Positions 1-6,765 of a stretch of 9,627 nt of DNA are shown here, in pieces. A program made the position numbers and the translations under genes. A model generated the notes under the pieces. The model was given only the letters and a program-made list of their open reading frames with translations. It was not told the origin of the DNA and searched no databases. This DNA is from CAYPTI01 sp964413525 [NCBI: uncultured bacterium] (GTDB lineage Bacteria; T1Sed10-126), in contig CAYPTI010000071.1 of assembly GCA_964413525.1 (NCBI GenBank), forward strand, positions 1 to 9,627, written 5' to 3'. The stretch's first letter is position 1. Each line of letters begins with the position of its first letter.

Positions 1-1769
1 TGACGGATGGTCCCGGTCTGGGTGAACCGGAGGCTCAACCCCGTCAGATCCACCACGGCGGAGAGCAGGTTGACGAGCCCGTCAATCAGAAGATCGTCCA
101 GGAGTCTCCAGCACAGCCTGGCGAAGCCGGCCAGCGGTTCAACGATTGCTCTCCGGTACAGGGAGTCGACGTAGTATTCATTGATTAAGGTCTCGTAGAA
201 GGCGCCGAATCGCTCCCGGACCGCGGACGGCGACACGACCGGCCACTGGTACACGGCCAGGGCAACGACAATCCCGGCCAGGGCCACCCCGACGGACAAC
301 ACGGTCACCGGGCCGTGGGGGCCGGTCTCCACCGGAACCACGTGGAGTCCCTCCATCCAGCCGGCCATCCATCCGCCGGCCAGGGTCCCGGCGGCCAGCA
401 GGGCCATCGGCAGGTTCATCCGGAGCCCGAATTCATGACCCTGAGTCTCCCCCCGACCCCAGAAGGCGACGAGCACCATTCGGGCGGTGTAAAGGGCGGT
501 CACCAGGCTCGTGATCAACAGCAGCCCAAACAGAACCAGTTCCATCCCCGAGCCGCTCCCCCAGGCGGCCAGCAGGACTTCCTCCTTGGACCAGAACCCG
601 GCCAGGGGAGGCACGCCGGCCAGCCCCAGTCCCCCGATCACGGCCAGACCGGCGGTGAACGGCATGGTTCGGGCCAGGCCCCCCATTTCGAAGATGTCCA
701 GTTCCCCGTGGAGGGCATGCATCACGGCCCCCGCGACGAGGAACAGCAGTCCTTTAAAGAACGCATGGGTAACGAGATGGAAGATCCCGGCCGCGTAGGC
801 GGCCATGCCCACCCCCACGAACATGTACCCCAGCTGGCTGATGGTGGAAAAGGCCAGGATCTGTTTCATGTCCCGGGCGACCGTGGCCATGCTGGCGGCA
901 AACAGGGCGGTCAGGGCCCCGACGAAGGCCACGATCATGCCCACCCACGGGACTTCCGCGTAAACGAAATGAAGCCGGGCGATGACGTACACTCCGGCGG
1001 TCACCATGGTCGCGGCGTGAATCAGGCTGCTGACCGGGGTGGGACCTTCCATGGCGTCGGGCAACCAGACATGGAGCGGAAACTGGGCGCTCTTCCCCAC
1101 CGCCCCTCCAAACAGGAGTAGCCCCGCCGTGGCCAGGACGGAGGAATCGACCGTGTTCACGGCGTCGGCCAGCGATGCGAACTCAAGGGTTCCCAGGTGG
1201 TACACGATGTAAAGCATGCCCAGCAGGAAGAAAAAGTCCCCCACCCGGTTGACGATGAAGGCCTTCTGACCGGCGTTACGGGCCGCTTCCCGTTCGTGCC
1301 AGAACCCGATCAGGAGGTAACTGCAGACCCCGACTCCCTCCCAGCCGATAAACATCATCAGGAGGTTGTCCGCCCCCACGAGGATCAGCATCGAAAACAC
1401 GAACAGGTTTAAATACAGAAAGAACCGGTGGAACCCGGCGTCCTCCTCCATGTATTCGACCGCGTACAGGTGGACGCAGAAGGACACGGAGGTCACGACC
1501 AGGAACATGATCGACGTCAGGTCATCGACGGTAAATCCGATCGAGACGGAGAATGGTTCCACCTCGATCCAGCGGTACAACGTCCACTCGACGGGCCCGG
1601 TCCGGAGGAAAAACAGCGACCACGCGGCCAGGGCGGAAACCAGCACACCGGCGGTTCCGATGGCCCCGGCGAGGGGTTTCGAAATCCGCCGGTAGCCGGC
1701 CAGGTTGACCAGCAGGGATGCCAGGGGGGCAAACACCAGCAGGGCCAGGAGCAGTTCAGTCGAATTCAT
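1..1769 (-). CDS. nuoL: NADH-quinone oxidoreductase subunit L, C-terminus missing
   Basis: This is a large antiporter-like membrane subunit of complex I, thought to move protons at the distal end of the membrane arm. Reading from the ATG at 1769 gives 589 residues with no stop before the window edge. The family is about 610 to 650 residues, so only the last few dozen are missing. It is almost entirely hydrophobic helices. Diagnostic motifs are GWEGVGVCSYLLIGFW (residues 142-157), VGKSAQFPLHVWLPDAM (224-240), HAATMVTAGVY (251-261) and HAFFKG (335-340). Residues corresponding to the E. coli proton-path set are present: Glu144, Lys226, His251, His335, Lys339 and Lys395. The start lies 3 bases after the nuoK stop and lacks a strong Shine-Dalgarno sequence, so translation is probably coupled to nuoK. 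The visible end (LRFTQTGTIR) matches the segment before the last helix of the family, which makes a real truncation unlikely. Confidence 0.97.
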   Translation of the reverse strand, partial: MNSTELLLALLVFAPLASLLVNLAGYRRISKPLAGAIGTAGVLVSALAAWSLFFLRTGPVEWTLYRWIEVEPFSVSIGFTVDDLTSIMFLVVTSVSFCVHLYAVEYMEEDAGFHRFFLYLNLFVFSMLILVGADNLLMMFIGWEGVGVCSYLLIGFWHEREAARNAGQKAFIVNRVGDFFFLLGMLYIVYHLGTLEFASLADAVNTVDSSVLATAGLLLFGGAVGKSAQFPLHVWLPDAMEGPTPVSSLIHAATMVTAGVYVIARLHFVYAEVPWVGMIVAFVGALTALFAASMATVARDMKQILAFSTISQLGYMFVGVGMAAYAAGIFHLVTHAFFKGLLFLVAGAVMHALHGELDIFEMGGLARTMPFTAGLAVIGGLGLAGVPPLAGFWSKEEVLLAAWGSGSGMELVLFGLLLITSLVTALYTARMVLVAFWGRGETQGHEFGLRMNLPMALLAAGTLAGGWMAGWMEGLHVVPVETGPHGPVTVLSVGVALAGIVVALAVYQWPVVSPSAVRERFGAFYETLINEYYVDSLYRRAIVEPLAGFARLCWRLLDDLLIDGLVNLLSAVVDLTGLSLRFTQTGTIR

Positions 1770-1772
1770 CGG

Positions 1773-2069
1773 TTACCACTTCAGCTCCGCGAGTTCGTCC
1801 GAATCCACGATGCGATATCGGCGGTAGAGGGAGAGAACGATCGACAGCCCCACGGCGACTTCCGCCGCGCTGACGGTGAGGACAAAAAAGACGAACAACC
1901 GGGCGCCGGCAATCCCGAGCTGAAAGGCCGAGGCCACGAAGATCAGGTTGACCGCCGTGAGCATCAGTTCGATGCACAGAAGAATCACGATGATGTTGCG
2001 GCGGATCAGCACCCCGATGAGCCCGATGCCGAACAACCAGAGGGCCACCATCAGGTAAAGGTGAAACAT
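1773..2069 (-). CDS. nuoK: NADH-quinone oxidoreductase subunit K
   Basis: This is a small three-helix membrane subunit of complex I, equivalent to mitochondrial ND4L, and it takes part in proton translocation. It has 98 residues, close to the usual 100. The two membrane glutamates needed for coupling in E. coli (Glu36 and Glu72) correspond to Glu34 in LLCIELML and Glu70 in SAAEVAVGL. The C-terminus is a short hydrophilic tail after YRRYR. The start codon shares one base with the nuoJ stop (TGATG), and an AGGAG lies 8 bases upstream, inside the end of nuoJ. The stop is 3 bases before the nuoL start. Overlap and sequence both point to a translationally coupled J-K-L block. Confidence 0.97.
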   Translation of the reverse strand: MFHLYLMVALWLFGIGLIGVLIRRNIIVILLCIELMLTAVNLIFVASAFQLGIAGARLFVFFVLTVSAAEVAVGLSIVLSLYRRYRIVDSDELAELKW

Positions 2070-2629
2070 CAGCCGGTCTCCTCTTCTCCGCCGGATGCGC
2101 CGACGGAGCTTCGCTCCGCAACGACGCCGGGATCACGGGAGATGTAGACGGCCCCCACCAGCGCCACGAGGAGAAGCAACCCCACGGCCTGCAGAACCAC
2201 GACGTACTCGCTAAACAGAACCGACCCGAAGTAGGCCACGACCCCTTCCTCCACCACGTCGATCTGATATTGCCCCGGAACCGTCGGGGCGTAGGAAAGG
2301 GATCCGATGAGGAGGAACAGTTGCAGGAGGATCAGGCCCCCTACCCCAACGGCTCCCCCCAGAACCCACGGGTTCGTGAACAGCGGCAGGTCGGCCTCCG
2401 AACCGAGGATCATGGCGGTGAACACGAACAGCACCATCACGGCCCCCGCGTAGACGATGGCGTTGACGATGGCCAGGAAGGGAGCGTTCATGATCAGAAA
2501 CAGCCCCGAGACCGAAAGCAGGACCACGATCATCAGGCCGACGCTGTAGATCAGCCTCCGCTGCAGGATCATGAACAGCGCACTCACGGTGGCCACGGAG
2601 GCAAAAATGGCGAACAGAATAGAGTCCAT
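2069..2629 (-). CDS. nuoJ: NADH-quinone oxidoreductase subunit J
   Basis: This membrane subunit of complex I is equivalent to mitochondrial ND6. It has 186 residues with five predicted helices at roughly 2-22, 27-47, 52-75, 89-112 and 137-163. The family signature VYAGAVMVLFVF is at 59-70 and includes the conserved Tyr60. This is the third helix, which carries the pi-bulge linked to conformational coupling. The last helix reads VVLQAVGLLLL, where most homologues have FE(V/L)AS; Gln147 sits at the usual Glu position. A hydrophilic tail rich in Ser, Gly and Glu follows the last helix. The ATG at 2629 fits the family start. Only a weak AGGG lies about 11 bases upstream, after the 135-base structured spacer that separates it from nuoI. 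Its stop overlaps the nuoK start. Confidence 0.96.
   Translation of the reverse strand: MDSILFAIFASVATVSALFMILQRRLIYSVGLMIVVLLSVSGLFLIMNAPFLAIVNAIVYAGAVMVLFVFTAMILGSEADLPLFTNPWVLGGAVGVGGLILLQLFLLIGSLSYAPTVPGQYQIDVVEEGVVAYFGSVLFSEYVVVLQAVGLLLLVALVGAVYISRDPGVVAERSSVGASGGEEETG
2078..2082 (-). promoter_or_regulatory. Ribosome binding site of nuoK
   Basis: The minus strand reads AGGAG here, 8 bases before the nuoK ATG at 2069. It lies inside the last codons of nuoJ. It fixes the nuoK start and shows that nuoK can be initiated by ribosomes finishing nuoJ at the overlapping TGATG. Confidence 0.75.
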
Positions 2630-2672
2630 GTCAGAGCGTCCCTGTCGGGTTGATCGGGATGTCAGGCAATCG

Positions 2673-2704
2673 ACGGACTGAAGCTGGCGGAAACGCCCGT
2701 CCGT
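2673..2704 (-). repeat. Inverted repeat, second stem-loop between nuoI and nuoJ
   Basis: Bases 2673-2678 pair with 2699-2704 (6 bp). Inside, 2686-2689 pair with 2694-2697 (4 bp) around a 4-base loop. It directly abuts the hairpin at 2705-2734, so the two could stack end to end in the transcript. It is weaker than its neighbour because of the uneven internal loop. Confidence 0.55.
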
Positions 2705-2734
2705 GGGGAGCCGTCAACCGATAACGGCGTCCCC
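2705..2734 (-). repeat. Inverted repeat, strong stem-loop between nuoI and nuoJ
   Basis: Bases 2705-2714 pair with 2724-2734, leaving base 2729 as a bulge. This gives 10 base pairs, eight of them G-C, around a 9-base loop. It is the most stable-looking hairpin in the window outside coding sequence. There is no downstream U-tract in the direction of transcription. Confidence 0.8.
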
Positions 2735-2764
2735 GGATCGGATGGCGTGGAAGGGCACCGGGCA

Positions 2765-3184
2765 TCAGGATTCTTCAAGCAAAACGTCCTTGTCCCAGAG
2801 AAGTTCCTCTCGCCGTTCGACGCTCATCTCGAATTCCTGGGACAGGATGATGGCGTCGGTCGGACAGGCGTCCTCACAATAGCCACAGAAGATACAACGG
2901 CTGGCATCGATTTCGTAGATGGACGCGTACCGTTCCCCGATGGAAACCGGATCGTCCTCCGGGTTGTCCTCCCCCTGGATGAAAATCGCGTCCACCGGAC
3001 AGAAGGCTCCGCAGAGTCCGCAGCCGACGCATCGTTCCAGCCCTTCCTCGTTCCGTTTCAGCACGTGCTGACCCCGGTAGCGGTCCGGACGGTCCCGTTC
3101 TTCCAGCGGGTAATCCACCGTGGCCGGGGTCTCGAAAATTTTCTTGAACGTCAGTTTCATTCCCTTTAACAGCGGTCCAAGCAT
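2765..3184 (-). CDS. nuoI: NADH-quinone oxidoreductase subunit I (two 4Fe-4S clusters)
   Basis: This iron-sulfur subunit of the connecting arm passes electrons from NuoG through clusters N6a and N6b towards N2 and quinone. It has 139 residues from the ATG at 3184. Two ferredoxin-type motifs are intact: Cys52, 55, 58 and 62 in CVGCGLCGAFCP, and Cys97, 100, 103 and 107 in CIFCGYCEDACP. By family precedent Cys62 and Cys107 swap between the two clusters. The N-terminal amphipathic segment (LLKGMKLTFKKIF) fits the part that lies on the membrane, and GERYASIYEI between the motifs is typical. A GTG at 3193 would add three residues, but that GTG is part of the ribosome binding site, so the ATG is preferred. 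Unlike its neighbours, this gene overlaps nothing; structured spacers of 132 and 135 bases flank it. Confidence 0.96.
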   Translation of the reverse strand: MLGPLLKGMKLTFKKIFETPATVDYPLEERDRPDRYRGQHVLKRNEEGLERCVGCGLCGAFCPVDAIFIQGEDNPEDDPVSIGERYASIYEIDASRCIFCGYCEDACPTDAIILSQEFEMSVERREELLWDKDVLLEES

Positions 3185-3190
3185 GAACAA

Positions 3191-3196
3191 CACCTC
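3191..3196 (-). promoter_or_regulatory. Ribosome binding site that sets the nuoI start
   Basis: The minus strand reads GAGGTG, a six-base match to the anti-Shine-Dalgarno sequence, 6 bases before the ATG at 3184. The in-frame GTG at 3193-3191 falls inside this site, which argues against using it as the start. This strong independent site fits nuoI being translated without coupling to nuoH. Confidence 0.82.
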
Positions 3197-3241
3197 ATCG
3201 AATCAACCGGGTTCCTGTTTGTTCGCACGTCACAGCATGGA

Positions 3242-3258
3242 TGTCGATTCGTCCGACA
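3242..3258 (-). repeat. Inverted repeat, second stem-loop between nuoH and nuoI
   Basis: TGTCG at 3242-3246 pairs with CGACA at 3254-3258, with a 7-base loop. A five-pair stem could arise by chance. It is listed because it sits two bases from the stronger GC hairpin, repeating the two-hairpin layout of the nuoI-nuoJ spacer. Confidence 0.45.
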
Positions 3259-3260
3259 GC

Positions 3261-3278
3261 CGCCGGCCTGCGCCGGCG
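3261..3278 (-). repeat. Inverted repeat, GC stem-loop between nuoH and nuoI
   Basis: CGCCGGC at 3261-3267 is complementary to GCCGGCG at 3272-3278, giving seven G-C pairs around a 4-base loop. The core GCCGGC is itself palindromic and therefore also appears as a direct repeat. No terminator U-tract follows on the minus strand. Confidence 0.75.
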
Positions 3279-3316
3279 ACCGCCCTGTTCCTCCGGGGAA
3301 ACCGATTTCATTTGGC

Positions 3317-4498
3317 CTACTCTTCCAGCCGAATGGTACGGGATTCCTGCCGCGGGTGCGGGAGGCCGAACACCAGGAGCAGAAAGATCAGGGTGACAAG
3401 CCCCTGGATAACGAGCCACGCCCAGGTCGGTTCGGGCCAGATCGCCCTCATCAGGGCGGCGATGAACAGGTTCACGAAGGCAACCTCCAGCAGCACCTTC
3501 CAGCCGATTTTCATTAATTGATCGTACCGGAACCGCGGGAACGTCCCCCGGACCCAGATAAACAAAAACATGAAGAACGAGATCTTGAGCAGCAGCCAGC
3601 CCACCGGAGCCACCGCCCCCAGCACGGGAATCGACTCGATAATCGACCACCCTCCCCAGCCGGGGAACGGCGGCAGCCAGCCCCCGAGAAACACCAGCGA
3701 ACAGATGGCGCTGGTCGCGATCATGTGCATGTATTCACCCATGAAAAACAGCCCGAATCGCATCGACGAATGTTCCGTGTGATACCCACCCGTCAACTCG
3801 GATTCCGCCTCGGCCAGATCGAACGGGAGCCGGTTGGTCTCGGCGAACATGGCGACGACAAACAGGACCATCGCCACCGGCTGATAGAGGACGTTCCAGC
3901 CGTATTCGGCCTGGAACCGGACGATGTCCACCAGGCTCAGGGTGCCGGTGATCATGACCGCGCTCAGGATGACCAGGCCGAGGGTCAACTCGTACGAGAT
4001 CATCTGAGCGCTGGCTCGCAGGCCCCCGAGCAATCCGTACTTGCTGCCGCTGGACCAGCCGCCCCAGGCCACCCCGTAGACCGCCAGGGAGGACATCGCC
4101 AGCACGAACAACAGAGCCAGGTCCAGGTCGGTGACGTACCCGAGGGGAAATTCCGCCAGCTCCGGCAGGGAGTCCGACAGGTGAACGGTCCATTCGCCGA
4201 AGGGAATCACGGCAAAGGTCATCATCGCCGTGAACGCCACCACCCCGGGAGCCAGCAGATAAATCGGCCGGATGGACTGCGACGGGGTGATGTCCTCCTT
4301 GGTCATCAATTTAATGGCGTCGGCAATCGACTGCAGGACTCCGTACGGGCCCACGTGGGAGGGTCCCTGGCGGATCTGGATCCGGCCCAGGACCTTGCGC
4401 TCCACGTACGGCATGAAGGCCACGACAAGCATCAATCCTCCCAGGATCACCGTTAGTTTGAGGGCGACCGCCGCGAGGTAAATCAGCCAGACCATCAT
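3317..4498 (-). CDS. nuoH: NADH-quinone oxidoreductase subunit H (quinone site)
   Basis: This membrane subunit, equivalent to mitochondrial ND1, joins the peripheral and membrane arms and forms much of the quinone chamber. It has 393 residues, compared with 325 in E. coli. Signatures are YVERKVLGRIQIRQGPSHVG (31-50), SKYGLLGGLRASAQMISYE (152-170), ETNRLPFDLAEAESELTGGY (220-239) and the glycine-rich turn FFMGEY (251-256). Their charged residues line the proposed path from quinone to the membrane arm. The extra length is mostly at the C-terminus: an added hydrophobic helix at about 358-378 and a short charged tail ending RLEE. In the penultimate helix Glu338 replaces the proline usual in homologues (WKVLLEV rather than WKVLLPL). 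The start overlaps the nuoG stop as ATGA. The next codon is also ATG (4495), so the start is uncertain by one residue. Only weak Shine-Dalgarno matches precede it, which suggests coupling to nuoG. Confidence 0.96.
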   Translation of the reverse strand: MMVWLIYLAAVALKLTVILGGLMLVVAFMPYVERKVLGRIQIRQGPSHVGPYGVLQSIADAIKLMTKEDITPSQSIRPIYLLAPGVVAFTAMMTFAVIPFGEWTVHLSDSLPELAEFPLGYVTDLDLALLFVLAMSSLAVYGVAWGGWSSGSKYGLLGGLRASAQMISYELTLGLVILSAVMITGTLSLVDIVRFQAEYGWNVLYQPVAMVLFVVAMFAETNRLPFDLAEAESELTGGYHTEHSSMRFGLFFMGEYMHMIATSAICSLVFLGGWLPPFPGWGGWSIIESIPVLGAVAPVGWLLLKISFFMFLFIWVRGTFPRFRYDQLMKIGWKVLLEVAFVNLFIAALMRAIWPEPTWAWLVIQGLVTLIFLLLVFGLPHPRQESRTIRLEE

Positions 4499-6765
4499 GC
4501 TTCAGCCGCCTGAGCTTCAATGGGTTCGATGGTCTTGATTCGACGAAACGAAACGTTCCCCTCGTATAACTCCAGCCCGGCGTCCCCCCGGACGTTCCAG
4601 GGAATCAGCAGACTTCCCTCCGGGGGGTTGTTCGTGATGGTCACCGGGCGTTCGATGGCCTCGCCGTCCACTTCAACGACGAGTTCGGTTTCACGGTCGG
4701 CACCCAGTTTCTCGGCGTCAGCCCGGTTGCACTCCATAACCGGCGCCTGCAACATGCCCTGGAGGGATTCACCCTCCTGGCAGCGGCGGTCGCTTGAATA
4801 GAGGTAGTTCTCCGAAAACACCGTCCAGGCACCCCGGGTCTCGGTTAATTCCCGGGGGGGTTCCTCTCCCGGCTCAGCATACCCGTGCTCCAGCCAGAGC
4901 GACTGCTCGGTCTCCACCACCGTCCCCAGGTTCTGAGGCAGGCTTTCCTCCCGATCGGTGACCCACCGGCCGAGGTCCTCGCGGGACATCCCGGCAACCT
5001 CGTCCTCGTCAAACATTCCGAAGCTGAGCATCTCCCAGCCGGCCAGGGTTCGCTTGTCGTGCTCGACGACCGACGGGGACCACCGGATCCGACCTTCGGC
5101 ACTGATCAGGATGCCGGGTTCCTCAAACTGCGTGGTCAGCGGCAGAACCAGATCGGCGCGCTCGGTTAACTGGCCCTCAAGATAATCGACCACGATGAGG
5201 GTTTCGATCGAATCCAGCACCCGGCGGACCAGGGAGCGGTCCGGGTGCTGCCGGAGCAGGTCAACCCCGTAGACCATCAGGGTGTCCCGGTCCCCCTCGG
5301 CGCATTCCTCCAGCATCCGTCCGACCGAGGGGGAGGATTGAAAGACCCGCTCGGAAGCCCGCGAGTTCCCGCCGGGGGATAACCGGAGGTGCTGGGAGTC
5401 CTCCGGCATCCAGCGCTGGACCTGCTGACAGAGGGACGGCCCCATCGCCCGTCCCTCGCAGGTGACGATGATCGTGTTGTCGGAGGCCTCCAGTTCCTCG
5501 TGAATGGCTTCGTCGGTCGGGTCGTCGCTGTCGCCGGCGGATAACCGGCGAAGCCGCTTCAGCAGATCCTCGGGGCGCTCCTTGAGATAAATATCCGGCT
5601 CGACGGTTAACTCATCCCCCCAGTACGACAGGTACGCGACCCGGGCCCCGTTCCGTCCCGCTTCCCTCAGGAACGGAGTCAACATCGGGTATTCGTTCCG
5701 GAAGTTCGTGCCCACCACCAGCACGAAATCCGCCTCCGGGATCTCCTCCAGCCGGGGGGCGTCCACGACCACCCCGCCGGTATCCAAGAGGCTCGTGGCC
5801 TCGCCGTCCTGCTCCTCCAGCAGTTCCCGAAACAGCATCTGTTCCTCCAGCGTTCGGTCGGGCGAGATGATCCCGGCCGGGTTGTCGGCCGAGTCCAGTT
5901 CCTCCATGGTCCGGTCAAACCGATCGAAGAAGGTTTCGTCCCGGGGCAAGTCCACCCGGTTGTCGACGTGGTTGTACTCGTGGGCGAACCGGACCCGATC
6001 GTCGATCCACGGCTTGGGGTAATCCGGTTCTTCCTGCGGTCGGACCCGGACGATTTCGTTGCCCCGGACGTCCACCGTGATCGGGGTCTGAAGGGGATCG
6101 AAGGCGGAGACCGTGTCCCGGGGTTCGTTGTCCCACGGCCGTGATTTATGGAGGTACGGCTTCGTGACGATGGTGCCCGTGGGACAGATGTCGACCATGT
6201 TGCCGGAGAGTTCGCTTTCGAGTTGACCGCCGGGCTGCTTGCCGACGAACGCCTCATCGCCCCGTTCGATCACCCGGAAATCCTCCCGCCCGGCTTCCTC
6301 GTGATAGAACCGGGTGCAGCGATAACACAGGATGCAGCGGTTCTGACGCTGGGTGAGCAGTTCCCCGAGATCCAGCTTCGGGAAGGTCCGCTTGTTCCCG
6401 TGGAAGCGGCTCTCGGCCGGTCCGTAGCCCATGGTGTAGTCCTGCAGGGGACATTCCCCTCCCTTGTCGCAGACGGGACAGTCCAGCGGGTGATTCACCA
6501 GCAAGAATTCGAGGATGCCCCGGCGGGTCTCCACGACTTCCTCGCTGTCGCTGACGATCTCCATGTCCTCCTCCACGCGCCGGGTGCAGGAGACGTCCAC
6601 GTTGCCGTCCATCTCCACCATGCACATCCGGCAGGCCCCCGCCAGGCTTAATTCGGGGTGGTAGCAGAAATGGGGCACCTCGATGTCCAGCCGGTGGAGC
6701 AGATCGATCACGAGTTCGCCCTCGTGTGCCTCGACCGGCTGACCGTTCACTTCGACTTCAGGCAT
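4495..6765 (-). CDS. nuoG: NADH-quinone oxidoreductase subunit G (iron-sulfur), N7-less
   Basis: This is the large iron-sulfur subunit of the peripheral arm, carrying electrons from NuoF towards NuoI. It has 756 residues. Cluster N1b (2Fe-2S) is Cys34, 45, 48 and 60. N5 is His92, Cys96, 99 and 105 in HPLDCPVCDKGGEC. N4 is Cys144, 147 and 150 plus Cys194 in DICPTG. A catalytically inactive molybdopterin-oxidoreductase-like domain follows (about 215-640), then a beta-rich C-terminal domain (about 645-745, including NNPPEGSLLIPWN). In homologues with the extra N7 cluster, a CxxCxxxC motif and a later Cys begin that middle domain. Here the matching positions are Ser220, Asp223, Thr227 and Asp255, so N7 cannot form. 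The protein is visibly rich in Glu and Asp. The ATG overlaps the nuoF stop by one base (TGATG) and has a GAGGT upstream; the stop overlaps the nuoH start. Confidence 0.97.
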   Translation of the reverse strand: MPEVEVNGQPVEAHEGELVIDLLHRLDIEVPHFCYHPELSLAGACRMCMVEMDGNVDVSCTRRVEEDMEIVSDSEEVVETRRGILEFLLVNHPLDCPVCDKGGECPLQDYTMGYGPAESRFHGNKRTFPKLDLGELLTQRQNRCILCYRCTRFYHEEAGREDFRVIERGDEAFVGKQPGGQLESELSGNMVDICPTGTIVTKPYLHKSRPWDNEPRDTVSAFDPLQTPITVDVRGNEIVRVRPQEEPDYPKPWIDDRVRFAHEYNHVDNRVDLPRDETFFDRFDRTMEELDSADNPAGIISPDRTLEEQMLFRELLEEQDGEATSLLDTGGVVVDAPRLEEIPEADFVLVVGTNFRNEYPMLTPFLREAGRNGARVAYLSYWGDELTVEPDIYLKERPEDLLKRLRRLSAGDSDDPTDEAIHEELEASDNTIIVTCEGRAMGPSLCQQVQRWMPEDSQHLRLSPGGNSRASERVFQSSPSVGRMLEECAEGDRDTLMVYGVDLLRQHPDRSLVRRVLDSIETLIVVDYLEGQLTERADLVLPLTTQFEEPGILISAEGRIRWSPSVVEHDKRTLAGWEMLSFGMFDEDEVAGMSREDLGRWVTDREESLPQNLGTVVETEQSLWLEHGYAEPGEEPPRELTETRGAWTVFSENYLYSSDRRCQEGESLQGMLQAPVMECNRADAEKLGADRETELVVEVDGEAIERPVTITNNPPEGSLLIPWNVRGDAGLELYEGNVSFRRIKTIEPIEAQAAEA

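Larger units (their letters stand above)
2630..2764 (-). other. nuoI-nuoJ spacer with two tandem stem-loops
   Basis: This 135-base gap between the nuoI stop and the nuoJ start has no convincing reading frame. It contains two adjacent inverted repeats. The first in transcription order is at 2734-2705: GGGGA and GCCGT arms pair over 10 base pairs with one bulged base (2729) and a 9-base loop. The second begins at the next base, 2704-2673: a 6-bp outer stem (ACGGAC with GTCCGT) and a 4-bp inner stem (2686-2689 with 2694-2697) separated by an uneven internal loop. No run of T follows on the minus strand, so neither resembles a complete intrinsic terminator. RNA processing, mRNA stability or partial attenuation are possible roles; none is proven. 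No promoter could be recognised with confidence. Confidence 0.7.
3185..3316 (-). other. nuoH-nuoI spacer with two tandem stem-loops
   Basis: This 132-base gap separates the nuoH stop from the nuoI start. In transcription order it holds a 7-bp all-G/C hairpin with a 4-base loop (3278-3261) and then, two bases on, a 5-bp hairpin with a 7-base loop (3258-3242). The nuoI ribosome binding site follows. No T-run follows either hairpin. A 38-codon frame (ATG 3311 to TGA 3195) crosses the whole gap, but it has mixed third positions and no recognisable similarity, so I do not call it a gene. Confidence 0.7.

Noticed and set aside
315-1121. 268-residue plus-strand open frame opposite nuoL
   Set aside because: Low-complexity Gly/His/Gln/Pro composition, antisense to conserved nuoL motifs.
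1-1769. Truncated or pseudogene nuoL because no stop is found
   Set aside because: The frame is open to the window edge and aligns with the family up to the last helix; the window simply ends inside the gene.
2630-2716. Short frame beginning at a TTG near 2716 and ending just before nuoJ
   Set aside because: About 28 codons, poor start codon, no ribosome binding site, and it is made from the hairpin arms.
2673-2734. Intrinsic terminator after nuoI
   Set aside because: The stems are good, but no T-run follows on the transcribed strand, and the operon clearly continues into nuoJ-K-L.
3518-4456. 312-residue plus-strand open frame opposite nuoH
   Set aside because: It is a Gln/His/Arg/Pro-rich translation typical of reading membrane-protein codons backwards; nuoH is unmistakable on the other strand.
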